From SYFT01 sp964471115 (GTDB taxonomy: Bacteria; Acidobacteriota; Vicinamibacteria; Vicinamibacterales; SCN-69-37): 22,419 nucleotides of DNA. The stretch lies in contig CAYYFE010000057.1 of assembly GCA_964471115.1 (NCBI GenBank), forward strand, positions 1 through 22,419, in the 5' to 3' direction. Positions 7,885 to 16,790 of this stretch are shown piece by piece. The notes below the pieces were generated by a model, which saw only the letters and a list, made by a program, of their open reading frames with translations, made no database searches and was not told the origin of the DNA. Numbering within the stretch: the first letter of the stretch is position 1; each line of letters opens with the position of its first letter. A program made the position numbers and the translations under genes.

Positions 7885-8534
7885 ATGCGTGTCCTGGTGC
7901 TGGGCGCCGGCGGTCATGGGCAGGTCGTGGCGGACATCCTGCTGCGGATGGCCGAGGCGGGGGCTCCGATGATCGTGAGCGGGTTCCTCGATGACCATCC
8001 GGAGCTGGCCGGCCGCCGGCTGCTCGGCGTGCCGGTGCTGGGCCCGCTGGCGGCCCGCGCGTCGCTGCCGCACGACGCGGTGGTGATTGCCGTCGGGAGC
8101 AACCGCCGGCGGGAAGCCCTGGCGGCGGATCTCGCGCGCGAGGGCGAACGCTTCGTGACCGCGTGTCATCCCAGGGCCGTGATTGCGCCCGGCGTGGTCC
8201 TCGGCGAGGGCACGATGGTGTGCGCCGGCGCGGTCGTCAACACCGGCAGCGCCGTCGGCGCGCATGTCATTCTCAACACCAACTGCTCGGTCGACCACCA
8301 CAACACGATTGCCGAGTACGCCCACATCGCGCCGGGGGTGACGCTGGGCGGCGAGGTGCGCGTGGGCGCGGGCGCGCTCGTCGGGATCGGGGCGACGGTC
8401 GTGCCCCGGCGGTCGGTGGGCGCGTGGGCGGTCATCGGCGCCGGGGCCGTCGTCACGCGCGACATCCCGGACGGCGTGACCGCGGTGGGCGTGCCGGCCG
8501 CGGTCCGCGCGTCACGGACGTCAAAGGAGCAGCG

Positions 8535-8538
<4 letters not shown>
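7885..8538 (+). CDS. pglD: UDP-4-amino sugar N-acetyltransferase, PglD/NeuD-like
   Basis: PglD acetylates the 4-amino group of UDP-4-amino-4,6-dideoxy-GlcNAc with acetyl-CoA to give UDP-N,N'-diacetylbacillosamine. The 217-residue protein has the two-part family architecture. An N-terminal nucleotide-sugar domain begins VLVLGAGGHGQVVADIL (3-19). A C-terminal left-handed beta-helix of hexapeptide repeats runs from about 99 to 205. VDHHNTI at 136-142 contains the catalytic-base histidine region. The ATG at 7885 is one base after the pglC stop, and the 3' end overlaps the pglE start. NeuD-type sialic-acid O-acetyltransferases share this fold, but the pglC-pglD-pglE order favours PglD. Confidence 0.88.
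8524..8529 (+). promoter_or_regulatory. Shine-Dalgarno sequence fixing the TTG start of pglE
   Basis: AAGGAG ends 5 nt before the TTG at 8535. It lies inside the end of pglD and supports TTG as the real start codon, since the frame has no suitable ATG or GTG nearby and the protein then begins MKRIYLSPPH, as expected for the family. Confidence 0.7.
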
Positions 8539-9667
<1,129 letters not shown>

Positions 9668-9671
<4 letters not shown>

Positions 9672-10330
9672 GTTACTTCAAACACGACTCGGCATACGTG
9701 GACGATCCGTGCGAGATCGGCGAGGGCACGAAGATCTGGCACTTCTGCCACATCCAGAGCGGCGCGAAGATCGGCGCCCACTGCAGCTTCGGCCAGAACT
9801 GCAACGTCGCCAATGACGTGGTCATCGGCTCGAACGTCAAGGTGCAGAACAACGTGTCGATCTACAAGGGCACCATCGTCGAGGACGATGTGTTCCTGGG
9901 GCCGTCGTGTGTGCTCACCAATGTCACGAACCCGCGGTCGCAGGTGCTGCGCCACGCCCTCTACGAGCGCACGCTGCTGCGGCGAGGGTGTTCGATCGGC
10001 GCCAACGCCACCGTCGTCTGCGGCACGACCGTCGGCCGGTATGCGTTCGTCGCGGCGGGCGCCGTCGTCACCAAGGACGTGCCCGACTATGCGTTGATGG
10101 TCGGCGTGCCCGCCCGCCGGGCGGGCTGGGTGGGGCGCCATGGCGTCCGGCTCGAGCGCCCCGGCCCGGACGGCGTGATGACGTGCCCGGAGTCCGGGCT
10201 GCGGTACCGCGAGGTCGAGCCGGGCGTCGTCCGCTGCCTCGACCTGGAGGAGGACGCGGCGCTGCCGGAGGCGCTGCGGGTGGGGAAGGGCGCCTACCGG
10301 CAGTTCCGTCCCCGTCCCCATCTGGCGTAG
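9668..10330 (+). CDS. wbpD: UDP-2-acetamido-3-amino-2,3-dideoxy-glucuronate N-acetyltransferase (WbpD/WlbB)
   Basis: WbpD acetylates the 3-amino group of UDP-GlcNAc3NA with acetyl-CoA, completing UDP-2,3-diacetamido-2,3-dideoxy-glucuronic acid. The protein is 220 residues. It is a trimeric left-handed beta-helix type: hexapeptide repeats run from about 12 to 150 with the characteristic IWHFCHIQSGAKIG (23-36) and FGQNCNVANDVVIG stretches. VKVQNNVSIYKG and VFLGPSCVLTNVTNPR are diagnostic for this subfamily. A GGAGGAG at 9654-9660 lies 7 nt before the ATG, a strong ribosome site. A C-terminal extension of about 60 residues follows the beta-helix. Together with wbpB it marks a diacetamido-uronic acid branch in this locus. 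Confidence 0.92.
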
Positions 10331-10338
10331 CATGTCGC

Positions 10339-12246
10339 ATGGCCGTGCACAGTCCCGGACACGTGCGCAACCGGTATCTGCTCGTCGCGGATCTGATGGC
10401 GATCGCCACGGCCGCGTACGCCGCCTTTGCGTTCCGGTTCGGCTGGCTGTTCCTGGACGCGCGTCCGGAGTTCCCGCTGTTTTTCGTGATCGCGATGGCC
10501 GCCAAGACCACCGCGTTCATCGGGTTCGGTCTCTACCGCCGCTACTGGCGGTATGCGGGCTTCTGGGATCTCATCTCCCTGGTCCTGGCCAACAGCGCCG
10601 CCTCGATCGCGCTGACCGCGCTGATGGTGCTGGCCCGGATGACCGGGTTCATCGAAGGGTTGTCGCGCCCGGTGCTGCCGCTGGACTGGATCCTGTGCCT
10701 GGCGCTGACGGCCGGCATCCGCACGTCGGTGCGCGCGATTGCCGAAACGGCGGGCCGGCGCAGCAAGGGCGGGGCGGCCGCCACCAAACACGTGCTCATC
10801 GCCGGCGCGGGCGATGCGGGCGCCATGGTGGCCCGCGAGATGCAGCGCAATCCCCACCTCGGGCTCAAGCCGGTCGCCTTCCTCGATGACGACCCCGAAA
10901 AGCAGCGGCGGCAGATCCACGGGCTGACGGTGGTCGGGCCGCTGTCGGCGGTGGCCCGGGTCGCGGCCGAACGCCGCGTGGACGAAGTGGTCATCGCGCT
11001 GCCGCGTGTGGGCGGCGCGGCCGTCCGTGTGGTCGTCGAACAGTGCAGCCAGCTGGGCATTCCCTCGCGCGTGATGCCCGGGATCTTCGAACTGCTCGAC
11101 GGCAAGGTCAGCGTCAGCCGTCTGCGCAACGTGGACATCGCCGACCTGCTGCGGCGGCCGCAGATCGAGGCCGACGGCTGGAGCGGCGCGTACCTGGCGG
11201 GCGCCACCATCCTGGTCACCGGGGCCGGCGGGTCGATTGGCTCGGAACTGTGCCGGCAGGTGGCGGCGTTCGGGCCGGCCCGGCTCGTGCTGCTGGGCCA
11301 CGGCGAAAACAGCATCTTTGCGATTGCCGCGGAGCTGCGCCAGCGGTTCCCGCAGGTGCCCATCCAGGATGTGATTGCCGACGTGCGCGATCGCGATCGC
11401 ATCGCGCGCACCGTCCGCCGCGTGCGGCCGGACGTGATCTTCCACGCCGCGGCCCACAAACACGTGCCGCTCATGGAAGGCAACCCGTCGGAGGCCATCA
11501 CCAACAACGTGGTCGGCACGCGCAACGTGGTGGATGCCGCCGTGGCGGCGGGCACCGCGCGGTTCGTGCTGGTGTCCACCGACAAGGCGGCGGCGCCGGC
11601 CAACATCATGGGCGCCTCCAAACGCGTCGCGGAACTGATCGTCCAGCAGGCGGCGGCCCAGACCGGCCGGCCGTTCGCGGTCGTGCGCTTCGGCAACGTG
11701 CTGGGCAGCCGGGGCAGCGTGGTGCCGACCTTCCGCGAGCAGATTGAACGCGGCGGGCCGGTGACGGTGACGCATCCCGAGGTGCGCCGGTATTTCATGA
11801 CCATTCCCGAAGCCGTGCATCTGATCCTGCAGGCCGGCGAACTGGGCAAGGGCGGCGAGCTGTTCGTCCTGGACATGGGCGAGCCCGTGCGCCTGCTGGA
11901 TCTGGCCAACGACATGATCACCCTGTCGGGCGCCGATCCGGCCGAGGTGCGCGTCGAGTTCACCGGGCTGCGCCCGGGTGAGAAGCTCGATGAGATCCTG
12001 TGGGACACCAATGCGGAGGTGCTGCCGACCGGACGGCCGGACATCCGCCTGGTGCGCGAGGCCCTGCAGATGACCGGCGCCGACGTGGACGCGCTGGTGG
12101 ACCGCCTGCAGCGCGCGGCCGCGCGCGACGACCGGGCCGGCATCGTGTCCGCCCTGCGTGAGGCCATCCCGTCCTCGGATGCGCGCCTGCTGGCCGACGT
12201 GCCAGTCCTGCGGCCGGTCGATCCGGCATCTTCCGCCCACGCCTGA
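10339..12246 (+). CDS. pglF: Membrane-bound UDP-GlcNAc 4,6-dehydratase, PglF/WbpM/CapD family
   Basis: This enzyme removes water from UDP-GlcNAc to give UDP-4-keto-6-deoxy-GlcNAc, the first step to bacillosamine or FucNAc/QuiNAc-type sugars. The 635-residue protein is the long form. Four N-terminal membrane helices lie at about 12-130, then a CoA-binding-like Rossmann domain (HVLIAGAGDAG, 151-161), then the catalytic extended-SDR domain. GAGGSIGSE at 295-303 binds NAD. HAAAHKHVPLME lies near 369-380. VSTDKA at 412-417 holds the catalytic Thr-Asp-Lys, and IMGASK at 423-428 has Met where ordinary SDRs have Tyr, as is normal for this family. An ATG at 10339 is chosen because the membrane region starts right there. 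TAGCAT ends 5 nt before it and no Shine-Dalgarno sequence is present. Confidence 0.92.
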   Translation: MAVHSPGHVRNRYLLVADLMAIATAAYAAFAFRFGWLFLDARPEFPLFFVIAMAAKTTAFIGFGLYRRYWRYAGFWDLISLVLANSAASIALTALMVLARMTGFIEGLSRPVLPLDWILCLALTAGIRTSVRAIAETAGRRSKGGAAATKHVLIAGAGDAGAMVAREMQRNPHLGLKPVAFLDDDPEKQRRQIHGLTVVGPLSAVARVAAERRVDEVVIALPRVGGAAVRVVVEQCSQLGIPSRVMPGIFELLDGKVSVSRLRNVDIADLLRRPQIEADGWSGAYLAGATILVTGAGGSIGSELCRQVAAFGPARLVLLGHGENSIFAIAAELRQRFPQVPIQDVIADVRDRDRIARTVRRVRPDVIFHAAAHKHVPLMEGNPSEAITNNVVGTRNVVDAAVAAGTARFVLVSTDKAAAPANIMGASKRVAELIVQQAAAQTGRPFAVVRFGNVLGSRGSVVPTFREQIERGGPVTVTHPEVRRYFMTIPEAVHLILQAGELGKGGELFVLDMGEPVRLLDLANDMITLSGADPAEVRVEFTGLRPGEKLDEILWDTNAEVLPTGRPDIRLVREALQMTGADVDALVDRLQRAAARDDRAGIVSALREAIPSSDARLLADVPVLRPVDPASSAHA

Positions 12247-12252
12247 TCGGGC

Positions 12253-13587
12253 ATGGCGCGTCCATTCCGGCCCACTGAACGACAAGCCGTCCTTGCCAGC
12301 CTCGATGTGCTGGCCAGCGCCTCCGCGGTGACGCTGGCGTTGTTCGCCTGGACCTTCTCCAGCGGCGACACGTTCTCGGCGGCGTTCCTCGGGAGCCGGG
12401 CGTGGTGGTTTCTCGCCGTGCCGGTGTGGCTGCTGGCCCTGAGTCCGTCGCGCCAGGCCCACGCCGCGCTCGATCTGCGCGCCACGGTCCGCAGTCTCGT
12501 GCGGGCCACGGTCATCCTGTTCGGCATCTATCTCGTCGCCTTCTTCTACTTCGGTTCGCAGCACCTGCCTCGCCTGATGGCGGTCTACGTGTTGTGGAAC
12601 GGCGTCTGGTTGACGCTGGCCGCGCGCGTGGTCGTCATCTTCGTGCTGACACGTGGGCGATTCACGCGCCGGCTGCTCGTGCTGGGTGACGCGCAGGCCT
12701 TCGAGACGGTGGAGATGCTGGTGCGGTCGCCCGCGCTGGCCGACACGGAGATCGTGCGCGGCGAAGCCGGCGAGGACGGGGATGCGGGCAGCGCCCTCGA
12801 GCAGGGGGTCACCGAAATCGTCGTGGCGTTGCCGGCGCCGCTTGATCCCCATCTGGCGCAACGCCTGCTGCGCTGCCAGGCCGCCGGCGTGGGGGTGATC
12901 ACGCTCGAACAGTTGTATGAGTCGACGCTCCTGCGGGTGCCGGTCCGGCACCTCAGCGAAGGCTGGCTGCTGGTCGAAATGTTCGGCGGCCAGGGGCTGC
13001 AGGACAGTTCGCCGCTGGTCAAACGCGCGCTCGACATCGTGGCCGCGCTGAGCATCGGCGTAATCACGCTGCCGTTGTGGGCCGTGGCCGCGGTCGCCGT
13101 CTGGCTGACCGATCGCGGGCCCGTGTGGTACCGGCAGACGCGGCTCGGGCGCGACGGCCGGCCCTTCACGCTCACCAAATTCCGGACGATGCGCATGGAT
13201 GCAGAGGCCGATGGGCCGCGATGGAGCGAACCGGATGACACGCGGCTGACGCCGGTCGGCCGGTGGCTGCGCCGCACGCACATCGATGAACTGCCCAATC
13301 TCTGGCAGGTGCTCCGCGGCGAGATGAGCCTGGTGGGGCCGCGCCCCGAGCGGCCCGAGTTCGTCGAGTCGCTCGAGCAGGAAATCCCCTGGTATCGCGC
13401 GCGGCTGATCGTGCAGCCGGGGCTCACCGGCTGGGCGCAGGTGAACCAGGGCTACGGCGACTCCGTGGCGGCGTCCCTCGTGAAGCTCGAGTACGACCTG
13501 TATTACATCCGCCATCGATCGGTGTGGTTCGATCTGGCGATTCTCCTGCGCACGGTGTGGCGCATGGCCGGGTTCAAGGGGCGGTGA
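12253..13587 (+). CDS. Long-form polyprenyl phosphoglycosyl transferase (WcaJ/WbaP family)
   Basis: A 444-residue sugar-phosphate transferase that would load the first sugar phosphate onto undecaprenyl phosphate. It has the long architecture: about four N-terminal membrane segments (12-135), a cytosolic Rossmann-like linker domain (139-230, starting RRLLVLGDAQAF) and a C-terminal catalytic domain from about 255. KRALDIVAA precedes the reentrant helix. RPFTLTKFRTMRMDAE (303-318) is typical. Asp345-Glu346 in HIDELPNL is the catalytic dyad, followed by VGPRPERPEF and GLTGWAQV. It lies 6 bp after pglF and its stop overlaps the next start (TGATG). It is the second initiating enzyme in the cluster; substrate (glucose, galactose or another phospho-sugar) is not determinable. 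Confidence 0.92.
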   Translation: MARPFRPTERQAVLASLDVLASASAVTLALFAWTFSSGDTFSAAFLGSRAWWFLAVPVWLLALSPSRQAHAALDLRATVRSLVRATVILFGIYLVAFFYFGSQHLPRLMAVYVLWNGVWLTLAARVVVIFVLTRGRFTRRLLVLGDAQAFETVEMLVRSPALADTEIVRGEAGEDGDAGSALEQGVTEIVVALPAPLDPHLAQRLLRCQAAGVGVITLEQLYESTLLRVPVRHLSEGWLLVEMFGGQGLQDSSPLVKRALDIVAALSIGVITLPLWAVAAVAVWLTDRGPVWYRQTRLGRDGRPFTLTKFRTMRMDAEADGPRWSEPDDTRLTPVGRWLRRTHIDELPNLWQVLRGEMSLVGPRPERPEFVESLEQEIPWYRARLIVQPGLTGWAQVNQGYGDSVAASLVKLEYDLYYIRHRSVWFDLAILLRTVWRMAGFKGR

Positions 13588-14075
13588 TGGTACGTTCGTT
13601 CTGGGACACGTGGGCGTCCGGCCGTCAGCCGCGGCTGGACGGGCGACACGTCCTGGTCGTGCTGATTGTCGTGACGCTGGCGACCGTGGTCGGGCCGCCC
13701 GCGTTTGGCTGGGCGCTCAACCAGTGGCGCGAACAGCGGACGATCGCGCGCGCCGAGGTGCTGGCGGCCCAGCTGCGCCCGGACCTGGCGCGGCTGGCCG
13801 GCCGCGCGGAGGAACTGCGGGTGGTCTGCGGGCCGGGGCGGTTGCCTGATCCAGGTATCACCGGCGCGTGGGTGAGTCGCGCCGTGCAGGCGCCGCGCGT
13901 GTTTCCCGAGGACGCCGCCACCGATGCCTGGGGCCGCTGCTTCCTGATCAATCTCGGCGCGCTGACCGGTGGCGGACCCGTCTGGCTGCTGTCGGCGGGG
14001 ACCGACGGGGCCGTGAGCACGTATCCGGATGCGCAACGCCTGGCCGACGACGATCTGGGTGTGCGCTTGCGCTAA
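13587..14075 (+). CDS. Pseudopilin-like membrane protein with GspG-type C-terminus, no prepilin cleavage motif
   Basis: A 162-residue protein with one N-terminal hydrophobic helix (about 21-43) continuing into an amphipathic helix (44-72), like the long alpha-1 helix of type II secretion pseudopilins. The C-terminal part has DAWG at 113-116, a hydrophobic strand, then SAGTDG at 136-141 and a final DDDLGV at 154-159. These match the GspG layout (DPWG, SxGxDG, D-D-[IL]). The G-FxxxE prepilin peptidase site is missing: the residues before the helix read DGRHVLVV with no Glu at +5. Cys81 and Cys118 could form a disulphide. Position between the initiating transferase and the first Wzz suggests a role in the polysaccharide assembly complex. 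The function is unknown and the family call rests on motif pattern only. Confidence 0.7.
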   Translation: MVRSFWDTWASGRQPRLDGRHVLVVLIVVTLATVVGPPAFGWALNQWREQRTIARAEVLAAQLRPDLARLAGRAEELRVVCGPGRLPDPGITGAWVSRAVQAPRVFPEDAATDAWGRCFLINLGALTGGGPVWLLSAGTDGAVSTYPDAQRLADDDLGVRLR

Positions 14076-14078
14076 AAT
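14073..14078 (+). promoter_or_regulatory. Possible -10 element before the first wzz-type gene
   Basis: TAAAAT (5 of 6 to TATAAT) overlaps the TAA stop of the pseudopilin-like gene and ends 9 nt before the next ATG, which lacks a Shine-Dalgarno sequence. No -35 match is seen at the usual spacing. An AT-only hexamer is conspicuous in this GC-rich sequence. Confidence 0.3.
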
Positions 14079-14087
14079 TCCGGGCAC

Positions 14088-15617
14088 ATGTCCACCACTA
14101 CCGAACCAAACGATGTCGACGAGGGCTGGTCCCTGCGGCCGGTCCTGGAACACGTGGTGGCGTCGCGCCGCCGCCTGCTGCTCGTGTGGCTGGCCGCGGC
14201 GTCGGCCAGCGTGGTGTTGTTGACTCTGTTCTATGCCAGCCGGCCGTACGAACGTACGGCTTCGGTGCGCTTCCGGCTGCTGTTCGACGGCGTGGAGCGT
14301 TCCCAGTATCCGAATGGCGCCCGGTTCTCGCGGTCGGACATCCTCGCGCCCTCGGTTCTGACGGAGGTGTACCGGAAGAACGAGCTCGAGCGGTACATGT
14401 CGTACGAAAAGCTCAGATCCTCGGTCTTCGTGCTGGAGTCCAGTGCCGCGATCGACATGCTCAACTTCGAATACTCGGCGAAGTTGTCCGACCCGCGCCT
14501 GCCGTCCCCGGAGCGCTCGCGGCTGGAGGCGGAGTTCCGCCAGAAACTCGAGTCGATTCGTGAGCCGGAGCTGAGCCTGCAGTTCACCACGTCCTCGGTC
14601 GTGCAATGGCCGCCGTCCGACGTGATGGAGAAAGTGCTCAACGACATCCTGGCGGAGTGGGCGGAGCAGACGGCCAACGCCAAGGGCGCGCTGGGCCACC
14701 AGGTGGAACTGCTGACCCCCAACGTCATCGTCAAGGACACGCTCAACACCCAGACCACACTCATCCGTTACGACCTGCTGCGACGCCATGTGGGCCGAAT
14801 CTCCGCGCAGCTGCAACGGCTGGCCGATCTGCCCGGCGCCACCACCGCCCGGGTGGGGACCGACCGGTTGAGTCTCATCGACCTGAAGACCAATCTGGAG
14901 GACCTGCTCGAGTTCCAGCTGAACCCGCTGATCCGTCGCCGGCTGGTGTACGCCATCACTCCGGCAGAACTCGGCCTCAACACCCTGTATCTCGAGGATC
15001 GCGTGCTCGAACTCGAGCGCGAGCGCGACCTTGCCGAGCGCCGGCGCCAGCAGTTGCAGGCCGCCGCGACGTCGATTGCGGCGGAATCCTCGTTGCCCGA
15101 GGCCGCGCTCCGGCCGGAGAGCGGCGCCAACGCGCCGCAGACCACCGACTCGTTTCTCGATCGCGTCATCGATCTCGCGTCCAGCGCGGGGGCCGTGGAA
15201 TACCGGAAGGACCTGACCAATCGCATGCTGGCCGCCGGCGAGGAAGCCATCGCCCTGGAATCCGACATCGCGTTCTACCGCGAAACGTTGCGCCTGCTGC
15301 GCGGGGCGAGCGGCGGGTCGCGGCCCGGAGCGCTGCAGCCCGAAGACGTGGCGAAGACCTTCCAGGACATCCAGACCCGGGTGGTCGAAATCCTGACCCT
15401 CTCCAATGAGGCCTACGCCACGATCAGCGCCTCGAATCTGAATCCACGCGGCAGCCTCTACAGCCTGCGAAGCCCCTATTCGCTCTTCGAATCGCGCACC
15501 CACTCACGCGCCTGGTTCCTCCGGACCGCCATGCTCCTGATGGTGTTTTCACTGCTGGCCGTGGTCGGCTGGGCGATGCTCGACCGGCTGGTCCGCCTGA
15601 ACTGGGCACGGGTCTGA
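14088..15617 (+). CDS. Wzz/PCP-type chain-length determinant protein (large, no kinase domain)
   Basis: A 509-residue inner-membrane polysaccharide co-polymerase candidate. Transmembrane helix 1 lies at about 29-50, and helix 2 near 475-496 just before a short basic tail. The periplasmic part of about 420 residues is mostly helical and charged, with a strong coiled-coil stretch around 305-335 (LEDRVLELERERDLAERRRQ). Wzz-type proteins control glycan chain length and link Wzy to export. The protein lacks Walker motifs and a tyrosine-rich tail, so it is not a Wzc kinase. The family call comes from topology, coiled coil and position rather than strong motif matches. It is followed after 51 bp by a second protein of the same topology. 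Confidence 0.7.
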   Translation: MSTTTEPNDVDEGWSLRPVLEHVVASRRRLLLVWLAAASASVVLLTLFYASRPYERTASVRFRLLFDGVERSQYPNGARFSRSDILAPSVLTEVYRKNELERYMSYEKLRSSVFVLESSAAIDMLNFEYSAKLSDPRLPSPERSRLEAEFRQKLESIREPELSLQFTTSSVVQWPPSDVMEKVLNDILAEWAEQTANAKGALGHQVELLTPNVIVKDTLNTQTTLIRYDLLRRHVGRISAQLQRLADLPGATTARVGTDRLSLIDLKTNLEDLLEFQLNPLIRRRLVYAITPAELGLNTLYLEDRVLELERERDLAERRRQQLQAAATSIAAESSLPEAALRPESGANAPQTTDSFLDRVIDLASSAGAVEYRKDLTNRMLAAGEEAIALESDIAFYRETLRLLRGASGGSRPGALQPEDVAKTFQDIQTRVVEILTLSNEAYATISASNLNPRGSLYSLRSPYSLFESRTHSRAWFLRTAMLLMVFSLLAVVGWAMLDRLVRLNWARV

Positions 15618-15647
15618 GAATCGGCGGTCGCCGGCCGCGATCTGGTG

Positions 15648-15653
15648 TAAGAT
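15648..15653 (+). promoter_or_regulatory. Possible -10 element before the second wzz-type gene
   Basis: TAAGAT (4 of 6 to TATAAT) lies in the 51-bp gap between the two wzz-type genes and ends 15 nt before the ATG at 15669. There is no Shine-Dalgarno sequence and no clear -35 hexamer. It would give a leader of under 10 nt. Confidence 0.3.
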
Positions 15654-15668
15654 GCCCGCTCAAGTCGC

Positions 15669-16790
15669 ATGCCGGACCATCAAGGGCAGTCTTACGACGA
15701 TTCTGACGACGTAGTCACAATTTCGCCATTTGCCGTCGCGGCCGTGCTGCTGCGCGGGCGGCGCCTGCTGCTTGGACTGGCCCTGGCCGGCCTGGCGGCG
15801 GGGCTGGCGGCGGCGCTGCTGCGGACCCCCACGTACGAGGCCGTCGCGAAGTTCGTGACCAGCCAGGCCGCGCAGGCCCCGGCACCGGGCGTGGGGGCGG
15901 ACCTGAATCCCGCCCAGGGCCGCGATCCCGGCGACTATTACCGGAATCTGCTGTCGTCGCGGGCGATTCAGCAGGCCGTGCTCGCCCACACGCTCCCCAA
16001 TGGTGAGACGATCGCCAGCCGGATTGGCGTCCCCGCGTCGGATCCGGCGGCCGGTCGTGCCCGGTTGCTGGGGGCGTACGCGCGGCTCGAGTCTTCGCGC
16101 AGCTGGACGACCAGCGCGTTCCCCGTCTGGATGATCCGGGCGGAGTGGACCGATCCGGAGGTGGCGGCCGACGTGGCCAACGCGTACCTCGAGGCGCTCA
16201 GGGCGCACGACCTGCAGATCCGATCGACGGCGGCCGGGCAGCGCCGGTCGTTCGTGGAGTCCCGGATTGAGGAGACAGGCAAAGCGCTGGCTGACGCCGA
16301 GGCCGCGCTGCGTGTCTTCCGTGAAGAGAATCGTCTGCTGCTGCGGCCGGTCCCCCGCGAGGCCGCCGGGACGCCGCCGGTGCCCGCCGTCGTGCAGCAG
16401 CGCCACGAGCAGCTGCAGCGCGACGTGCAGATTCAGGCCGACCTCTACCTGTCGCTCAAGAAAGCCTTCGATTCGATGCGGATTGCCGAGTTGTCGGAAG
16501 CCTCTCCGCTGATCGTCCTCGATCACGCGGCGCCGCGGCGCACCCCCCTGGGCTGGTCGTTCGAGACGATGGTGTGGCTGGGCCTGGCGGCCGGCCTCGT
16601 CGTGGGGCTGATCGTTGTGGCGGCGACCGAACTGTGGCGGCGCGTCGACCTGACCACGCCGGACGCCCATGATCTGGTGGGCGAATGGCAGGATCTGCGC
16701 ACCGAGGTCCGGACGCTGGCCGCGCGCGTCAGCGGCCCCGCCCTCGAGGCGCCCAAGCCGTCCACGACTCCGCAGAAGCAGGATGCGTAG
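15669..16790 (+). CDS. Wzz-type polysaccharide chain-length/co-polymerase protein
   Basis: A 373-residue inner-membrane protein with an acidic cytoplasmic N-terminus, transmembrane helix 1 at about 32-51, a helical periplasmic domain and helix 2 at about 300-320. TPTYEAVAKFVTS right after helix 1 is the usual Wzz entry strand. A coiled-coil-prone stretch lies at 195-225. VLDHAAPRRTPLGW at 283-296 matches the Pro-rich segment found before helix 2 in Wzz and Wzc proteins. A cytoplasmic tail of about 50 residues is helical and Pro/Lys-rich at the end, without a kinase domain. It probably works with the SLBB export protein, whose gene overlaps its last 8 bp. Confidence 0.85.
   Translation: MPDHQGQSYDDSDDVVTISPFAVAAVLLRGRRLLLGLALAGLAAGLAAALLRTPTYEAVAKFVTSQAAQAPAPGVGADLNPAQGRDPGDYYRNLLSSRAIQQAVLAHTLPNGETIASRIGVPASDPAAGRARLLGAYARLESSRSWTTSAFPVWMIRAEWTDPEVAADVANAYLEALRAHDLQIRSTAAGQRRSFVESRIEETGKALADAEAALRVFREENRLLLRPVPREAAGTPPVPAVVQQRHEQLQRDVQIQADLYLSLKKAFDSMRIAELSEASPLIVLDHAAPRRTPLGWSFETMVWLGLAAGLVVGLIVVAATELWRRVDLTTPDAHDLVGEWQDLRTEVRTLAARVSGPALEAPKPSTTPQKQDA

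Noticed and set aside
10294..13515. 1073-codon open frame on the - strand opposite pglF and the long phosphoglycosyl transferase
   Set aside because: It is a shadow of GC-rich coding sequence on the + strand, where clear catalytic motifs lie; its translation is His/Arg/Gln/Ala-rich with no recognisable domain.
14088..16790. Wzc-type tyrosine kinase
   Set aside because: Neither Wzz-type protein has Walker A/B motifs or a tyrosine-rich tail.
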